Assembly (NCBI GenBank): GCA_030267565.1
Contig: BRXU01000007.1
Location: 1,860,001-1,924,000, forward strand
DNA length: 64,000 nt
Source: Pleodorina starrii
Lineage: Eukaryota; Chlorophyta; Chlorophyceae; Chlamydomonadales; Volvocaceae
Direction: 5' to 3'
Under the pieces are notes generated by a model, which was not told the DNA's origin, did no database searches, and saw only the letters and a list, made by a program, of their open reading frames with translations. Each line of letters opens with the position of its first letter. Position 1 is the stretch's first letter. Below, one piece after another: positions 1 through 12,200 of this stretch. Both the position numbers and the translations under genes were made by a program.

Positions 1-719
1 GTTCTGTAAGACACTCCTCACAATCGGGTGTCGATAATTAGGAAAGCCGCTTACATCATAACATACATTGCTGACAGGCCTTGCCGATAACCGCCGTAGA
101 GCGTCGCGACTCACCAGTACTGCTCCACTTGTAACACAAACTCGCTTCAATCCATAGAGTGTGACCCATAAGCAATAGAAAGTCCTTTCGCCATTTCGGA
201 GTCGACGAACCTTACAGGTCCGTGGGAGTAACTGCTCCGGTTCAATCGCCCTTCAGGAGGAAATCCTGCGACCCGAGCCCTTTTGCAGCAATCAATAGCA
301 TCTTATGAACTGTATAACTGACGCTGAGATGAGAGAGTTTTAAGGAGCTTGGCTGACCGCACGCTGGAATGACATGCCCGATTGACGCCGTCTCTGGTTG
401 TGGTCAATCAAGCGATTTACATAATTCGTCCGTATACATCCGCAGGAATTTATAACCCGGCTGGTTTAGCACTGGAGTTGGACGCCTAGCTGTCGGCCAA
501 CGCCGAATCTCACGAGTCGCAACCAGTCTAATCAACAGGTCGCCGCTCCTCCAGCAAAGGGCCTCAGAGGGAGATAACCAGGTGCAGACAGCATCAGTCT
601 TACCGATCGGCAAATTCGGGCCAGCCCCCGATGTCCCGGAGAGCATCGTGAAGGCGACTCGGCGCTCAATGCGGCGAGCAGCGCCTCGCGGCGCTGCCGC
701 CAACACCAGCGAATCTGCA
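1..719. promoter_or_regulatory. 5' flanking region of the wall glycoprotein gene
   Basis: This stretch is of lower GC than the downstream coding DNA and has no recognisable coding segment. It probably holds the promoter and 5' UTR of the glycoprotein gene starting at or before 720. An upstream non-coding or short coding exon cannot be excluded, because the frame stays open from 582 to the first usable ATGs at 669 and 720. I saw no clear TATA box. Confidence 0.4.
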
Positions 720-3700
720 ATGATCCATCAACACCTTGAATATATTGATTTTAAATCATCAGCTGGGATACAGCCGTGCTCGGGTCGGAGACGAGCTGTC
801 AGCGGCTCTGGGCGGAGCCTGCTTGCGTTACTGGTGCTCTTGGGCGCAGCTGGGACATTGGCGCAAACGCCGGCGTACTATTGCAACACGTACTCTGGAA
901 ATGGCACGTGCCCTGTCTGCACCACGGGGACGGCATGCTCGGTGAGTTATACACAGAGCATGGCATTCTTCGCATGGGTGGGCTAGCGTACCTCGGCCGA
1001 GGGCAGCGGGCGGTTTCCCACAGGAAGGGGCTGGGCTGGGCGGGGCGACGGGCAACGGTGCGGTGGAAGGAAGGGGCGCAAGGTGCATCGGGGCAGTAGG
1101 GGCCCTAGAAACAAAATCAGCAAACCAACGGAGGGGGCCTTTGACAGTTGTGGAACGGGTGCTCGCCGCTCGGGTGGCCCATCCAAGCCTAGGCACGTTG
1201 CGTTCTCGGGGCACGTTGTTCTCGGGGCTGAAGAGGGGAGGGGAGCAGACAAGCGACGGGCGACGGAGGGGCTGCGAGCGTGGCCATTTGGCTGCGAGCG
1301 TGGCCCGATGGGGTTGGATGTCGTCAAGGGTAACTTCAAAGGCAACGGAGGGGGCCGGGCGGTCAGATCGCTGCGGATTCATCCACGTGAGGAGCCCAAG
1401 GGAAGGGCCACGTGGACGAACGGAACTTGGGGGTGGGGGTGGTGAGGGGAGGGACTGCGCGGCAAATCGAGCCGGATGGACTGTGGCCCTCCCGGGGAAA
1501 TATCGGAACGTATCGGGAGTGAGGGGCGCGCGTTGGAACGGAGTGAAAGCACCTGAGCCGCTGAGCGCGCGTTCGGGGGCGTACTCCCAAAGATCCAGGA
1601 TCCAGGATTCAGGATCCACGATTCAGGATGAAGATCCACGATAGGGAATCCAGGCTCCGGGATCAAGGGAAGGGAGGGAGGGAAACCAAAGAGGCAAGTG
1701 CGGTGACCCGACAGAACAGTCTGAACTAGGCGGGCGAGGGCCGGGGCCAGGGCCGGGTGGTTTGGAGTGAGTGAGAAAAAGGAGCCACAGCGAAGCTACC
1801 AAGGAGGGGCAGGCGGGGGAGGCGAAGGAGGGCGAGGGGGGGGATACGAAGGAAGAGCAGTTCCTCAGTGGACAGGCCGCCCCTCGAGGATCACCACCCG
1901 TGCAGACCCGCGCCTGAAACCGTCGCCGGTCGCAACCCGGGCAGAATCCAGAATCCACAACCCGGGACGGTGCTGGGCGGGCTGGAGGGCGGGCGGGCCC
2001 AAGCGACCAGAGACCCGACCTGGAAGAGCTGCACCTTTGGGTAACTTGAGCCAACCCCCGGGGGCGGCGAAGCATACGCACGCAGCAACGCGAAGGGAGC
2101 AAGACCGCTCGCGGAGCCGGAGCCCGGCGGTGCACCCCTCTTGGCCGTCCACCCCCCACCAGTCCCTTCCCTGCCTTGCCCTTGAGCCCCCCTTCCTCCC
2201 CTCTTTTTTTCTTACCCTCGCCCTTCCCCTCCCTCCCTCCCTCCCTCCCCTGCCTCCGTCCCGGTCCTCCCGCAGCAAATAACCTCGGTCGACAACTTTT
2301 ACCGGGACGCCGCCTACTGCACCCTCCCGCCCTCCCCCGCCCTCGCCTCCATCCCGGGAGCCACCTTTGTGCCCAGCACCGCCATCTGTAACGCCAACAG
2401 CGGCATCAACACGTACGACATTCGTGGCGTGGCGGGCAGCGCCGCCGCCAACCGACTCGTCGGCACAGCCTACACGTACATCAGCTATACGGGCCGGCTG
2501 TATGTCACAATGGTCTTCAACTGCGACTTTATGTTTAGCACAAACCCCAACATGCCGCCAAACGTCGTCTCCATCGCCGTTTGGAACAGCGACAACTTTT
2601 TTTGGAAGCCGCAGTACATTGACGTACTCTACAAGCCCGGCTTCTACTCGTGCTACACGCTTTCCGTAGATCTCACGGCCGTGTGTGATCCCCGGGAGGG
2701 CGCCACCTTCAACCCCAGCCCCAACGCTCTAAGTACCTGCGTCTGCAAGAACGGCAGCGCGCCGGCGGGCTGCCGGGGCGTCCCCCAAAACCTGTTCGTA
2801 CCGGGCGAGCAACTGTACGTTGACGTACGAGTACGACTGGCCGAGTACATCAGCGACGGGACGAGCTGCGTTGGCACCAGCGCCAGCAACTTCACGCTCG
2901 GCTCGTCCAACGACCCCGGCCCCGCAATCGTCCCGATTGAGATCCCGAACTGCATCGCGCCGCCCAGCCCGCCGCCGGCCCCGCCCAGCCCGCCGCCGCC
3001 GCGGCCGCCGGCGCCGCCGAGCCCGGCGCCGCGGCCGCCGCGGCCGCCAGTCCCGCCGGCGCCGGCGCCGCCGTCGCCGCCGAGCCCGCCGGCGCCGCCG
3101 CCCACCAACGTCCTGTTACTCATCACCGTCCTGGGAACATTGGATCCAGATTCCACGTGTTCCACGATCAACCAGACGCTGGTGTACATGATGTCGTACA
3201 TTTCCGGCGTGTACGAGGTTCCCAGCTGCAGCGTCGGCAACAACATTGGCGCCAACCCGCCGTACTCGACTATCTTTATCGAGTATCCCGCCGTCACGCC
3301 GATCATCGCGTCAACCTACATCAACACCTACTACCCGCGCTTCCCCCAGCCCCGAAACCCACAGACCCGAATCATGCTCCTAGATCTTCTCCAACTACCC
3401 TGCGGCTCCAACGTAACTGCCCAGGGCGCCGGAATAGTGGGTCGACAAGTCCCCGACGACACGCTTTCCTTCCAAGACCCTCGTTGGCCAGAGCTGTACT
3501 GCTTGCCGCCGCCGCCGCCGCCGCCGTTTCCGCCGTCGCCGCCGTCGCCGGCGCCGTCGCCGCAGCCGCCGAGCCCGCCGCCCAGTCCGCCGCCGCCCAG
3601 CCCCAACCCGCCCAGCCCGCGGCCGCCGAAGCCGCCGAGCCCCAACCCGCCGTCGCCCACGCCGCCGCCGCCGCCAGGCATCCTTTTCCGGTGGCAGATG

Positions 3701-4836
3701 TTTTACCCGCCGGGTTATAATGTCGGAAACCGGCCCAACGACTGTGCGGCCATTAGTTTTATCCTGCGCTATAGCTACAAGCTCGCGGACCTGTCTCCCG
3801 GGCTGCCCGACCCGAATTGCACTTGGACGAGCCAAACCAGCACAGTCCTCATGTCTACGCTGATCTTCTACACCGTTGAGCGCGGCGCCAAGACGATGGT
3901 GGGTCTGTTCAACGAAGCCGCCATCGGGGAGTTTGTCGTACAGTACGGCATCCCGTGCGACACGAGGATCTGGTTGTTGTACGACACTGGCGCCGACGAT
4001 GGCAACAAGGTCTTTTCCGGCCTCACGGTGCCCGCCCTCAAATGCTACAGCCCCCCGAAGGCGCCGCTGAATCCAGCAATCAACAAATCGCCGCGGCCGC
4101 CGCCGCCGCCGCCGCCGCCGCGGCCGCAGTCGCCACCTCCGTCGCCGCGGCCGCCGTCGCCGCCGTGGCCGCCGGTGAGCCCCCGGATGCCGAACCTACC
4201 GCCCGACCGGGAGCAACCGCCGATGCAGCCGCTGGGACCGGCGCCGCTGCGCAGCCCGACGCCGCCGCCGTCGCGGGCGCCATCGCCGCCGCGGCCGCCA
4301 TCGCCGCCGCCGCCAACGTCGCCGCCGCCGCCACCGCCGCCGCCGCCAACGTCGGTGCCGCGCCCGCCACGGCCGCCACCGGCGCCGTGGCCGCCGGGCA
4401 TCCTGCCAGATTACGACAGTCCGCCGCTGGCCGAGCCTGATCGTCCCGGTGAGCCGCCACCGTCACCAAAGCAGCCCCGTCCGCCATCGCCCGCGCCCAG
4501 GCCCTCGCCGCCGCGGCCGTCGCCGCCCAAGCCGTCTCCACAGACGGTGTCGTCGCCGTCGCCGCCACCTCCCCCGTCGCCGCCGTCGCCTAAGCCGCCG
4601 CGGCCGCCGCGGCCGCCGCCGCCGCCGCCGCCGAGCCCGCCGCCCAGCCCCAGGCCGCCACGGGTCCCTCGCAAGCCGCCGTCACCGCAGCCCGCGGTAC
4701 CGCTGCTGCCCGCCAACGGGCCGCCGCTGCCATCGCTGTCGCCGTCGCCCCGGCCGCCGCCCTCACCAAGGTCGTCGCCGCCGCCGCCGCCGAACCCACC
4801 GCCACCACCACCGAGCCCGCCGCCGAGGTCGCCGAG

Positions 4837-4868
<32 letters not shown>

Positions 4869-6043
4869 CGCCGCCGCCCAGCGGCAACGTCACCGTCAGC
4901 AACCGTACGGTCATCATGAGCGTCGACACGCTGTTGACCAAGCAGTTGACCAACGCCCATTGTACGGCACTGGCGGTTATCGCGGAGCAGTCCAGACCGC
5001 CTGGCGTCAACGTCACGTCGGGTCCCAACTGTCAGCTCAACGACCCGCCAACCACCGGCGCCAAGGTCATTGTCGTACTTGCGAGCTCGGAACAGGCCCT
5101 GACATTCTACGACGCCTACGCCACAAGCACACGTGCCGATACGATTGTCCGCATCTTGGCGCTTCCGTGCAACCGCTCCTCCGTCATTTTCGCCGCGCCC
5201 GGTTTGACCGAGCCACGGGTCTTTGACCAGCGAAACGTGCCAGCACTGCAGTGCGCCAGCACCGCCGCCGCCGCCGCCACAAGCCGTCACCGCGCGCTGC
5301 AACAAACCACCACCACCACCACAACCGATTCGGTTGTGGAACGGTCTGTCGTACTCAGCGTCGACACATTGCTGACGGCGCCGCTGACGACGAGCCACTG
5401 TACGGCACTGACGACGCTGGCGTCGCTCGCAACGCCCGCCGGCGTGACGCTGACGTCGGGGCCCACCTGCCAGCTCAACAACCCGCCCACCACTGGCGCC
5501 AAGGTCATTGTCGTACTGCCCACCATGTGGGATGCCATTGGGTATTTTAATTCGTACGCAACCGCCAACCGTGCCAACACGCTGTCGAAGATACTTTCGC
5601 TGCCGTGCAACCGCTCCTCGGCAATCTTTGCCGCGCCGGGCCTTACGGATCCCGTGGTATTCGATCAGCTCAACGTACCCGCTCTCATGTGCGCGAGCAC
5701 CAGCACGGCCACCAGCCGGCGCGCTGCGTTGGGGAGCACCGCCGCCACTGCCACCGCCGGCGGCGCCGCCGTGATGGACGAGGAGATGACCCCCGTGGTG
5801 GAGGGTACCGGCCTCGCCGCCGCCGCCGCCGCGGAGCAGCAGGAGGAGGAGGAGGAGGAGGGATTGGGGGCGGTCAACGGCGGTGGTGATGACACCTGGC
5901 AGGTGCGCTACACTGGCGGCGGCCGGCCGCTGCAGACCCTGCCGGCGGAGGCGGCGACGGCGGAGAGCCGTACAGCGTCGCGCGTGGACGCTGGGGCAGA
6001 GCCCACAGACGAACAAACACTGGCCGACGACGGCCTTTTTTGA
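720..6043 (+). CDS. Secreted modular hydroxyproline-rich (Ser/Pro-rod) extracellular matrix glycoprotein, pherophorin-like
   Basis: Two exons, 720-941 and 2276-6043, both splice ends in phase 0, give about 1329 aa. The hydrophobic segment LLALLVLLGAAGTLA followed by QTPAYYC looks like a signal peptide. The ATG at 720 leaves a long n-region, so the true start may differ (ATG 669 is in frame). After a Cys-rich head (residues about 50-300, e.g. TYISYTGRLYVTMVFNC) come Pro/Ser rods of PPSPPP type at about 303-351, 485-542, 668-781 and 799-941. These rods alternate with four related 110-130 aa domains at about 352-484, 542-668, 943-1069 and 1094-1216. The last two domains are close duplicates sharing NPPTTGAKVIVVL, LPCNRSS and NVPAL.C. 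N-glycosylation sequons are frequent. The tail is Ala/Glu-rich and ends ADDGLF. Proline rods of this kind are hydroxylated and O-glycosylated in volvocine walls. Pherophorin is my nearest family label, but the classical pherophorin-domain motif was not seen. Confidence 0.82.
942..2275 (+). other. Intron 1 of the wall glycoprotein gene
   Basis: The intron runs from the donor gtgagt at 942 to the acceptor cccgcag ending at 2275 and is 1334 nt long. It is G-rich in its first half and C-rich near the acceptor (a run of ccctccct before 2260). A cluster of GGATCC/GGATTC-type short repeats lies at about 1590-1665. Long open frames here are composition artefacts of this skewed sequence. Confidence 0.75.
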
Positions 6044-9000
6044 GGGATCAAGGTTTCGGAGGATCTGCGGAGGCCCCAATCGGTAGGATTGGGAGAGGCC
6101 CAGATTTGGGAGATGATTGTCGATGTGGTGTTGATCGCGATCGGGTCTTAGGGTTTTGTTGTATAAGTTCTGCCAAATTCGCCGCCGCGGGTTGCACCAT
6201 GATGGCGCAAGGACTCATGGGAAAACGGTTCCATTGCTGGGGTCCGGCAGGCTGAGGTGTGAGGTACGGCCGGTTGCGGTACAGCCGGCTGCGGGCTTGT
6301 GCGCGGCGTGGTTTTGTCCTTTTGACCACGCGCATGACAGGATGCCCCTCTCCTCCTCTGCGCAACTGCTTTGGTCGTTGCCGTATTGTACGATATTGTA
6401 CGACTCACGCGGCGCTGCATCACATCCGACCAGAGATGATGAAGGCTTGGTATGAGTGTGACGAGGAATGGGGAGAGTGGACGACCGCGCTGCATCTGAA
6501 ATGGCGAGGCCGCGGTTGGACTTGGATTAACTGAGTCACGGAGCTTGCGAAGCCCCCGTTGGTCATTGTTCTTGCTGTTGTTATTGAAGTGGACGCAAGA
6601 ATCCAAAACCTCCCAGGGCGGTGTCCTTCGGAAGGGTACAGCCAGCGGGCCAGCTGGCCGTGCGCTGCAGCGGAACCAAGCGGCGTGCAGGGATGCGTTA
6701 CGCAAGGCTTGCATTCCGGGCCGGAGGGTAAAGCAGGCAAAGCAGGTTGACGCTCGCTCGCTCGCGCGCTCGTATTCGGGGTTGCAGGCTGCGGACCGTG
6801 CGATGTGGGAGCTTGCCAACATTGGGGGGGGGTTCTGCTCTGCTGGATTTGGCCGTGCTGGATTCTGGATTTTGGCCGTCATGCACCGACTTTGATTGCC
6901 GTACTAAGCAACGAACGAGACGAGACGAAGGAACGTGCCGGGCCGGAACGAGAGCCGACTCGGGACTGTGGGCGGGTGATGTGGTGTGGTTAAGTGTGGT
7001 GTGATGTGATGTGGTGTGATGTGGGATAGGGGAGCAGTCGGGTGGCCGCATTCTTCCGCGAGGGGGCAGTGGGAGAAGGGCCGGAAGGCGGCGTGGGAGG
7101 GAGGGAGGGGCATTGAAAGCAAATGTGGGAGGGTCCGGGGGCGGGGCCGGGTGGGCGACACGTGGGGATTGTGTGTGTATGGGGGCGGACGTGCGGCTGT
7201 CGGTCTTACTGTGCACGCATTGCCTTCACAACGCGCTAGCATGTGTTCACCCCCCCTCTCACACACACACAAACATAATTGCCGCCGTACCGTATTAATT
7301 ACGAAACATACCTTGTGGAGGGATGTGGGTTTATGCACTGCTTAACTGAGCTTCGGCAGCACTGATTGGAGTGTGTGGGTGTTGTGCCCTTGCCTTCCGC
7401 CAAGCCTTCTTGGACCCGTCGGTTGCGTGCCTGGGCGTTTCGGTGGGGCACGCCCGCGTCGAGGGCCTTACCTGGGTTTGCGGAACGAGGCGGAGGGACC
7501 CGAGCTCGGTCCGGTGCGCCAATTGGGGCGTTGAAGGAGGGCTTCGGATTTCGATGCAGCGTGGGGCGCCAAGGGGACGCCAGGGAAAGGCGGAGGTGCA
7601 GGCCGGGGACAAGAGGCAAAAGCCGCCGGCGTTGCGCCGGTGAAGCAAAACTCCAGCTGCTGGCGTGCCGGCCCGCTCGATTGTGAATGATGAATGTCCT
7701 TTGACTTCCGCGCTTGGAGGGCTTGACTACCTGCAGCACACGCGTGCGCGCGCCGCTCTGACCATCTTAGAATTCGTACTTGCGCCGTACTCCCAGCAGG
7801 CCCCCGGCTGGGAGCGCACCTGACCTTCCTTTTGACTTTTACCGACTGTCTGGTTTTGATTTTCATCTGCTGGGACGTGTGAACCTTGCGTGCGACTTTT
7901 GACCGATCAAGCACGAAGCTGCGAAGAATTCTGGATGGACGAATTGGGGGCGCTTCGCCCCCAATTCCCGCGCACCCCGATCCTCCAGTGGCCCCCAACC
8001 CCCCAAATGCAACCCCGTGTAAACGGATGTGTCTGAGGTTGGCAAATGGTGAACCGATTGGTCCGTATCCGACGGCGTCCGTACCTTCCTTGGCACTCAA
8101 GCGCCAATGCCACCCGCGCGCATGTTCACATGCACGTGAGTTTGTGCCTCTGTAAGCAGCGTGCTGTGCTGCACTGCAGGGTTCGGGGCCACATGCAGAC
8201 ACTCACAGACACACATGGACGCGGCACGCGGGCAGGACCGGGGGCGATGCGCCGCGCACCGACTCCTGCTGCGGAAAGCCGTCCAGGAAATCCCCTCGTA
8301 ACGGCGCCGCTGGATGCGGCAGCTTCGGCTCAACCCGAAGGGACGGAAGTACACGCAGTGAAGGGGGCAGCCAAGAAGAAACCGCCGGAAGGCCAGGAGG
8401 CGACGCGAGCAAACCCAGATCCTAAGGGCATCCCTGGGGGCATCCTTGGGTCGTTGAAGTCCAGGGGACGCATCCCGTGTTCAAGTAAGGCCGCCGTCGC
8501 CGCCGCCTGCGCGCTGGGCTCCATGGGCGACTCCGCGGCCCCGGGGGCTGCCCATCACATCACAGTGGGGAGCTGAGCTTCCCACTCCTCCTTGGGCTGC
8601 ATCCCATCATTTGCCCTGCGTCCGTTTGCCAGTCCTTGCCTCCCTCCGTTGCTGCTTCTCGCTGCGGGTTCGTCCCTCCGTCCCTCTGCCAGCGAAGGCA
8701 AGCCGACCAGCCGCAAGGCTCCGTCCCAAACCCCCGCCCCAACCTTGCGCTCCTGCTGCCTCTCCTGCTGACTGCTGTGGAAGTACAGCGCACACATCAC
8801 CGCCACCACCATCACCACTCTCCAGCTTCCCGGCATCCGCCTCCGGGCCTCCCTCCCACCCAGTCCCAGCCCTCCTCCTCGATCCCCTGCCGACAGGCAT
8901 CTTTGGTAAGAACCGCATTGTTGTGTCCGTTCGCCAGCGCTGCCTCCGTTCCACCCCGCTGCAGTTCGTGTGTATGTGTGTGTGTGGCTGTAACAATGGG

Positions 9001-9232
9001 GGCTCCATCCAGATTTTGGAAAGTGTAGAGCCAACGGGCTGTAGCAGCTGGCCCTTCATGCGCTGCACTTTGTGTTTCTTTCCCCTCGCGCGTCCCGCCC
9101 TGCTCCCCCACCGGCTGGCCCCCACGTTCTTTTCCCCTCCGCGCTTCCTCCTCCTCCTGTTCCAAGACGTGGAGAAGGACCAAAAGCGAAACGCGGTTTC
9201 GGAGCCCCGCGTCTGGAGGCTTTCCACCGCCG
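6044..9232. other. Convergent intergenic region, no gene recognised
   Basis: This 3.2-kb stretch lies between the stop of the wall glycoprotein gene (+) and the stop of the Golgi pH regulator gene (-), so it should carry both 3' UTRs. It contains a degenerate GTGATGTGGTGT array near 6967-7023, a CA run near 7260-7273 and an 11-bp hairpin at 7941. None of the open frames has a recognisable domain or splice context. Confidence 0.5.
7941..7967. repeat. Perfect inverted repeat (11-bp stem)
   Basis: The left arm GAATTGGGGGC (7941-7951) and the right arm GCCCCCAATTC (7957-7967) are exact reverse complements around a 5-nt loop. It sits between two convergent genes and could be a transcript-end structure. 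No poly-T tract follows it. Confidence 0.6.
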
Positions 9233-12200
9233 TTACCGCGACGTGTTGCGCCCCTTGTAGTACAGGTTGTTGGTGGTTGGCAGCAGCTCCAACGGGTCGT
9301 ACTTGTGCGCCTGGTACTGCCCGTACAACGCCAGCAGCGTCAGCAGCGCGCTGGCCAGGAACAGGCCGTTGAACCACCTGCCGTCGTACGGAAAGAGCCA
9401 ACACGTTGGTGCGCGGTTGGTGCACAACAACAACAACACCAACAGGAATAACAACAACAACAACAACAACAACACCAACAGGAACAGGAACAACAACAAC
9501 TAAAACTTACGAGGATCTGGCCCCTACCGGTGCTGTAAACGATACTAACAACAAAGCCGCAGCACCGACAGCGACAGCAGCAACGACAAACACGCCCGCA
9601 CGCGCACACCTCCAGACCTCCTCCTCCTCCTTCCCGCCCACCTGTGAAAGAACTGGAAGTCCAGCTGTCCGCCCATGGCCGCGTCCATTCCGGTGCGGTA
9701 GGCCAGCGGCACGTTCTTGCGGATGAGCAGCAGCGAGGACACCGCGTAGAAGCCCGTCACCTCGGTCAGCAGCAGCACCAGGCTGCTGGCGGTGCCGGCG
9801 CCGCGAACAAAGGAAAAGAGCTGCGGGAGAGACAGAGAGAGAGAGAGAGGGCGACAGCGACATGCATAGAAACGTATTTAGATATATATACATACACCTA
9901 GATATATATATATATCTCCCATGATATATATCTGGGGATATATCTGCAACCAGCCTCCCCCATCTCGGAGGCTGGACTACTTATCCACCTCCTCCCTCCC
10001 TCCCATGCCCTCCCATGCCTCTTCCCACCTCTTACCTTTCTGAGGTTCTTCAGGAAGCCCCGCAGCGACATGGCGCTGATCCCGCCGATGAACGCCAGCG
10101 TGAGGTACTGCGACAGCAGCCCCACGTCCACCACGATCGACCCGTGGGACACCCGCCGCAGCGCGAAGCTGAGCAGCGAGCCCACCGTGTCGCTCACCAG
10201 GGCCTCACCGAAGATCAGAGCCTTGAGGCTGGTGTACATCCTGAGGGGGGAGGGGGGAGGGCAGAGGGAGAGGCGCGGGGAGGGGCAGGGGAAAGGCGGG
10301 GGGAGGGGAAGTAAAGCAGAAGATGCCGCAGCGAATGGATGGAGACGGTGTTAGTGAACGGAGGCGCTGGGAGGGGCAGCAGGCACAGTCGGAACAGGCC
10401 CGAGGAGCTGACTGTGGGGCCGATACACGAGGGCCGAGAAGAACTACCCCTCCGGGGGGCGATGGTCCGATGGAGGCATGTGGCGGGGGCCCCAACCCCT
10501 TCTTCTTGTGAGAGAGAACCACACGCACACGCGCCCACACAGCCAGCCCTTCCTACACCCCCCCCCACTCACGGCCCATCAACCCCGAATGCCCTCCCTC
10601 CACCCCCACCCTCCCACCTCACCCCATATCGCTCCATCGCTTCTCCCTCCCTCCATCCCCCCTCCCTCCCTCCGCTGCACCCTTGTGCTCACTTGTACAC
10701 GCAGTAGGCCGACATGGCGTACCCCAGCGCGTTCTTGCAGTGCCCCGCCAGAGTGCGGCTCTCCAGTGCACGAGACCGCTCGGAACGCAGCTCAGCCAGC
10801 TCCACCGCCAGCGTCCTGACCGGGTGGTGCGGTGCGGAGGAGAGGGGGGAAGGGGCATGGGAAGGGACGGCGCATGAGAAGGGATGGGGCAGGGGAGGGG
10901 CGAGGATGTGGCAGGGCAGGGAAGGGACGTGGCAGGGCAGGGAAGGAGCAGGGAAGGCCGCCTACGTCACGTCACCTCACTTCGGTTCTTCTTCATTTAC
11001 GATTTCCCCCCAAGCGCACCTTCAGTCCCCCCTCACCCGCCTCTTCAGACTGCCTGACTGCCATTCAGACCTTGCCTACCACGATCCAGCCGCCCCCCGC
11101 CCCTCCCCCGCCCCCCCAGCACTTACTTGTGCAAGCTCTCCAGCGACAACACCTCCGCCTCCAACACCCGGATCGTGTCCGCGGGGGTGGTGGGGTGACC
11201 CCACGACATAAGGCCCCCCACCATGCCCCCCAGCCGCGACGTCAGCGTCGACCCGCCGCGCCCGCTGCCGCCTCCCCGCCCGCCGCTGCCCCGGCCTCCT
11301 CCTCCTCCGCCGCCGCCGCCCAGTCCCAGGCCGCCCAGCAGCGAGCCGGACGACGAGGAGCCGCCTCCGCCTCCTCCTCCACCAGCCCCCAGGCCCAGCC
11401 CCAGCCCCAGGCCCCCCAGTCCCTTTCGCCCCTCCGCCATTCGGTCCATCTCCTGTCGGGCCAGCTCAATGCGCCGCCGCTTCTCCTCACACATCGCCTG
11501 AGCCTGTTGTGGAGGGGGGATTTGAAGAGTGAATTTGCAGCACTGAAACAAGAAACCCTGCGGACGTTGTAGTCTGAAGGTCGACTGGATCCCTGTCCCT
11601 CTTGTGGAGGGGGGCGGGAGGGGGAAGAGTGAGCTGAGGTCAAGGTGCTGATGGGTGGGTCAGGGAGTGACATGATGGGGGGCAGGATGATGGAGGGGTA
11701 CAGCAAGCACAGGGGTGGAGGGATGTTGCGAGGGGGGCAGGAGGGGCTCGGAGGGATGACGGGGGGAGGGGCGAGGGATCGGGATACAGTAATGGAGGGA
11801 AGCAAGGAAGCCACACCTCGGCCCCCTCCGCACCCTCCGCACCCCTCCCACCACACACCACACACACACACGCACCTGGCGGCTCTGCTCCTCCATGGCC
11901 ACGATCTCAAACGCCTCCACCGGCCTCACGAACAGCGACAGGTAGGAGTAGGGGAAGGACACTGCGGCGTACCCTGACAGCACCGCGATCATCCAGGTGC
12001 CCAGCACCCCCACGCGGCTGATGGCCTGGCGCATGTGGAACACGCCGTCCGTGGCGGGGGGCACACCCGGCAGGTAGTTGCCCAGCCGCCAGAAGCAGTA
12101 CATGAAGGCAAGCCAGAAGAGGCCGGCGCCCACCGCCACCTGGCTGCGGCGCAGGGAGCCTGAGGGAAGGATGCGGGGGGGAGGGAGGGACGGGAGGGAG

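Noticed and set aside
828..1619. Long antisense frame over the first intron of the wall glycoprotein
   Set aside because: Composition artefact in a G-rich intron, without signal, domain or splice support.
4045..5028. Gly-rich or Arg-rich frames antisense and out of frame to the proline rods
   Set aside because: These are shadows of CCG/CCN codon repeats in the wall glycoprotein.
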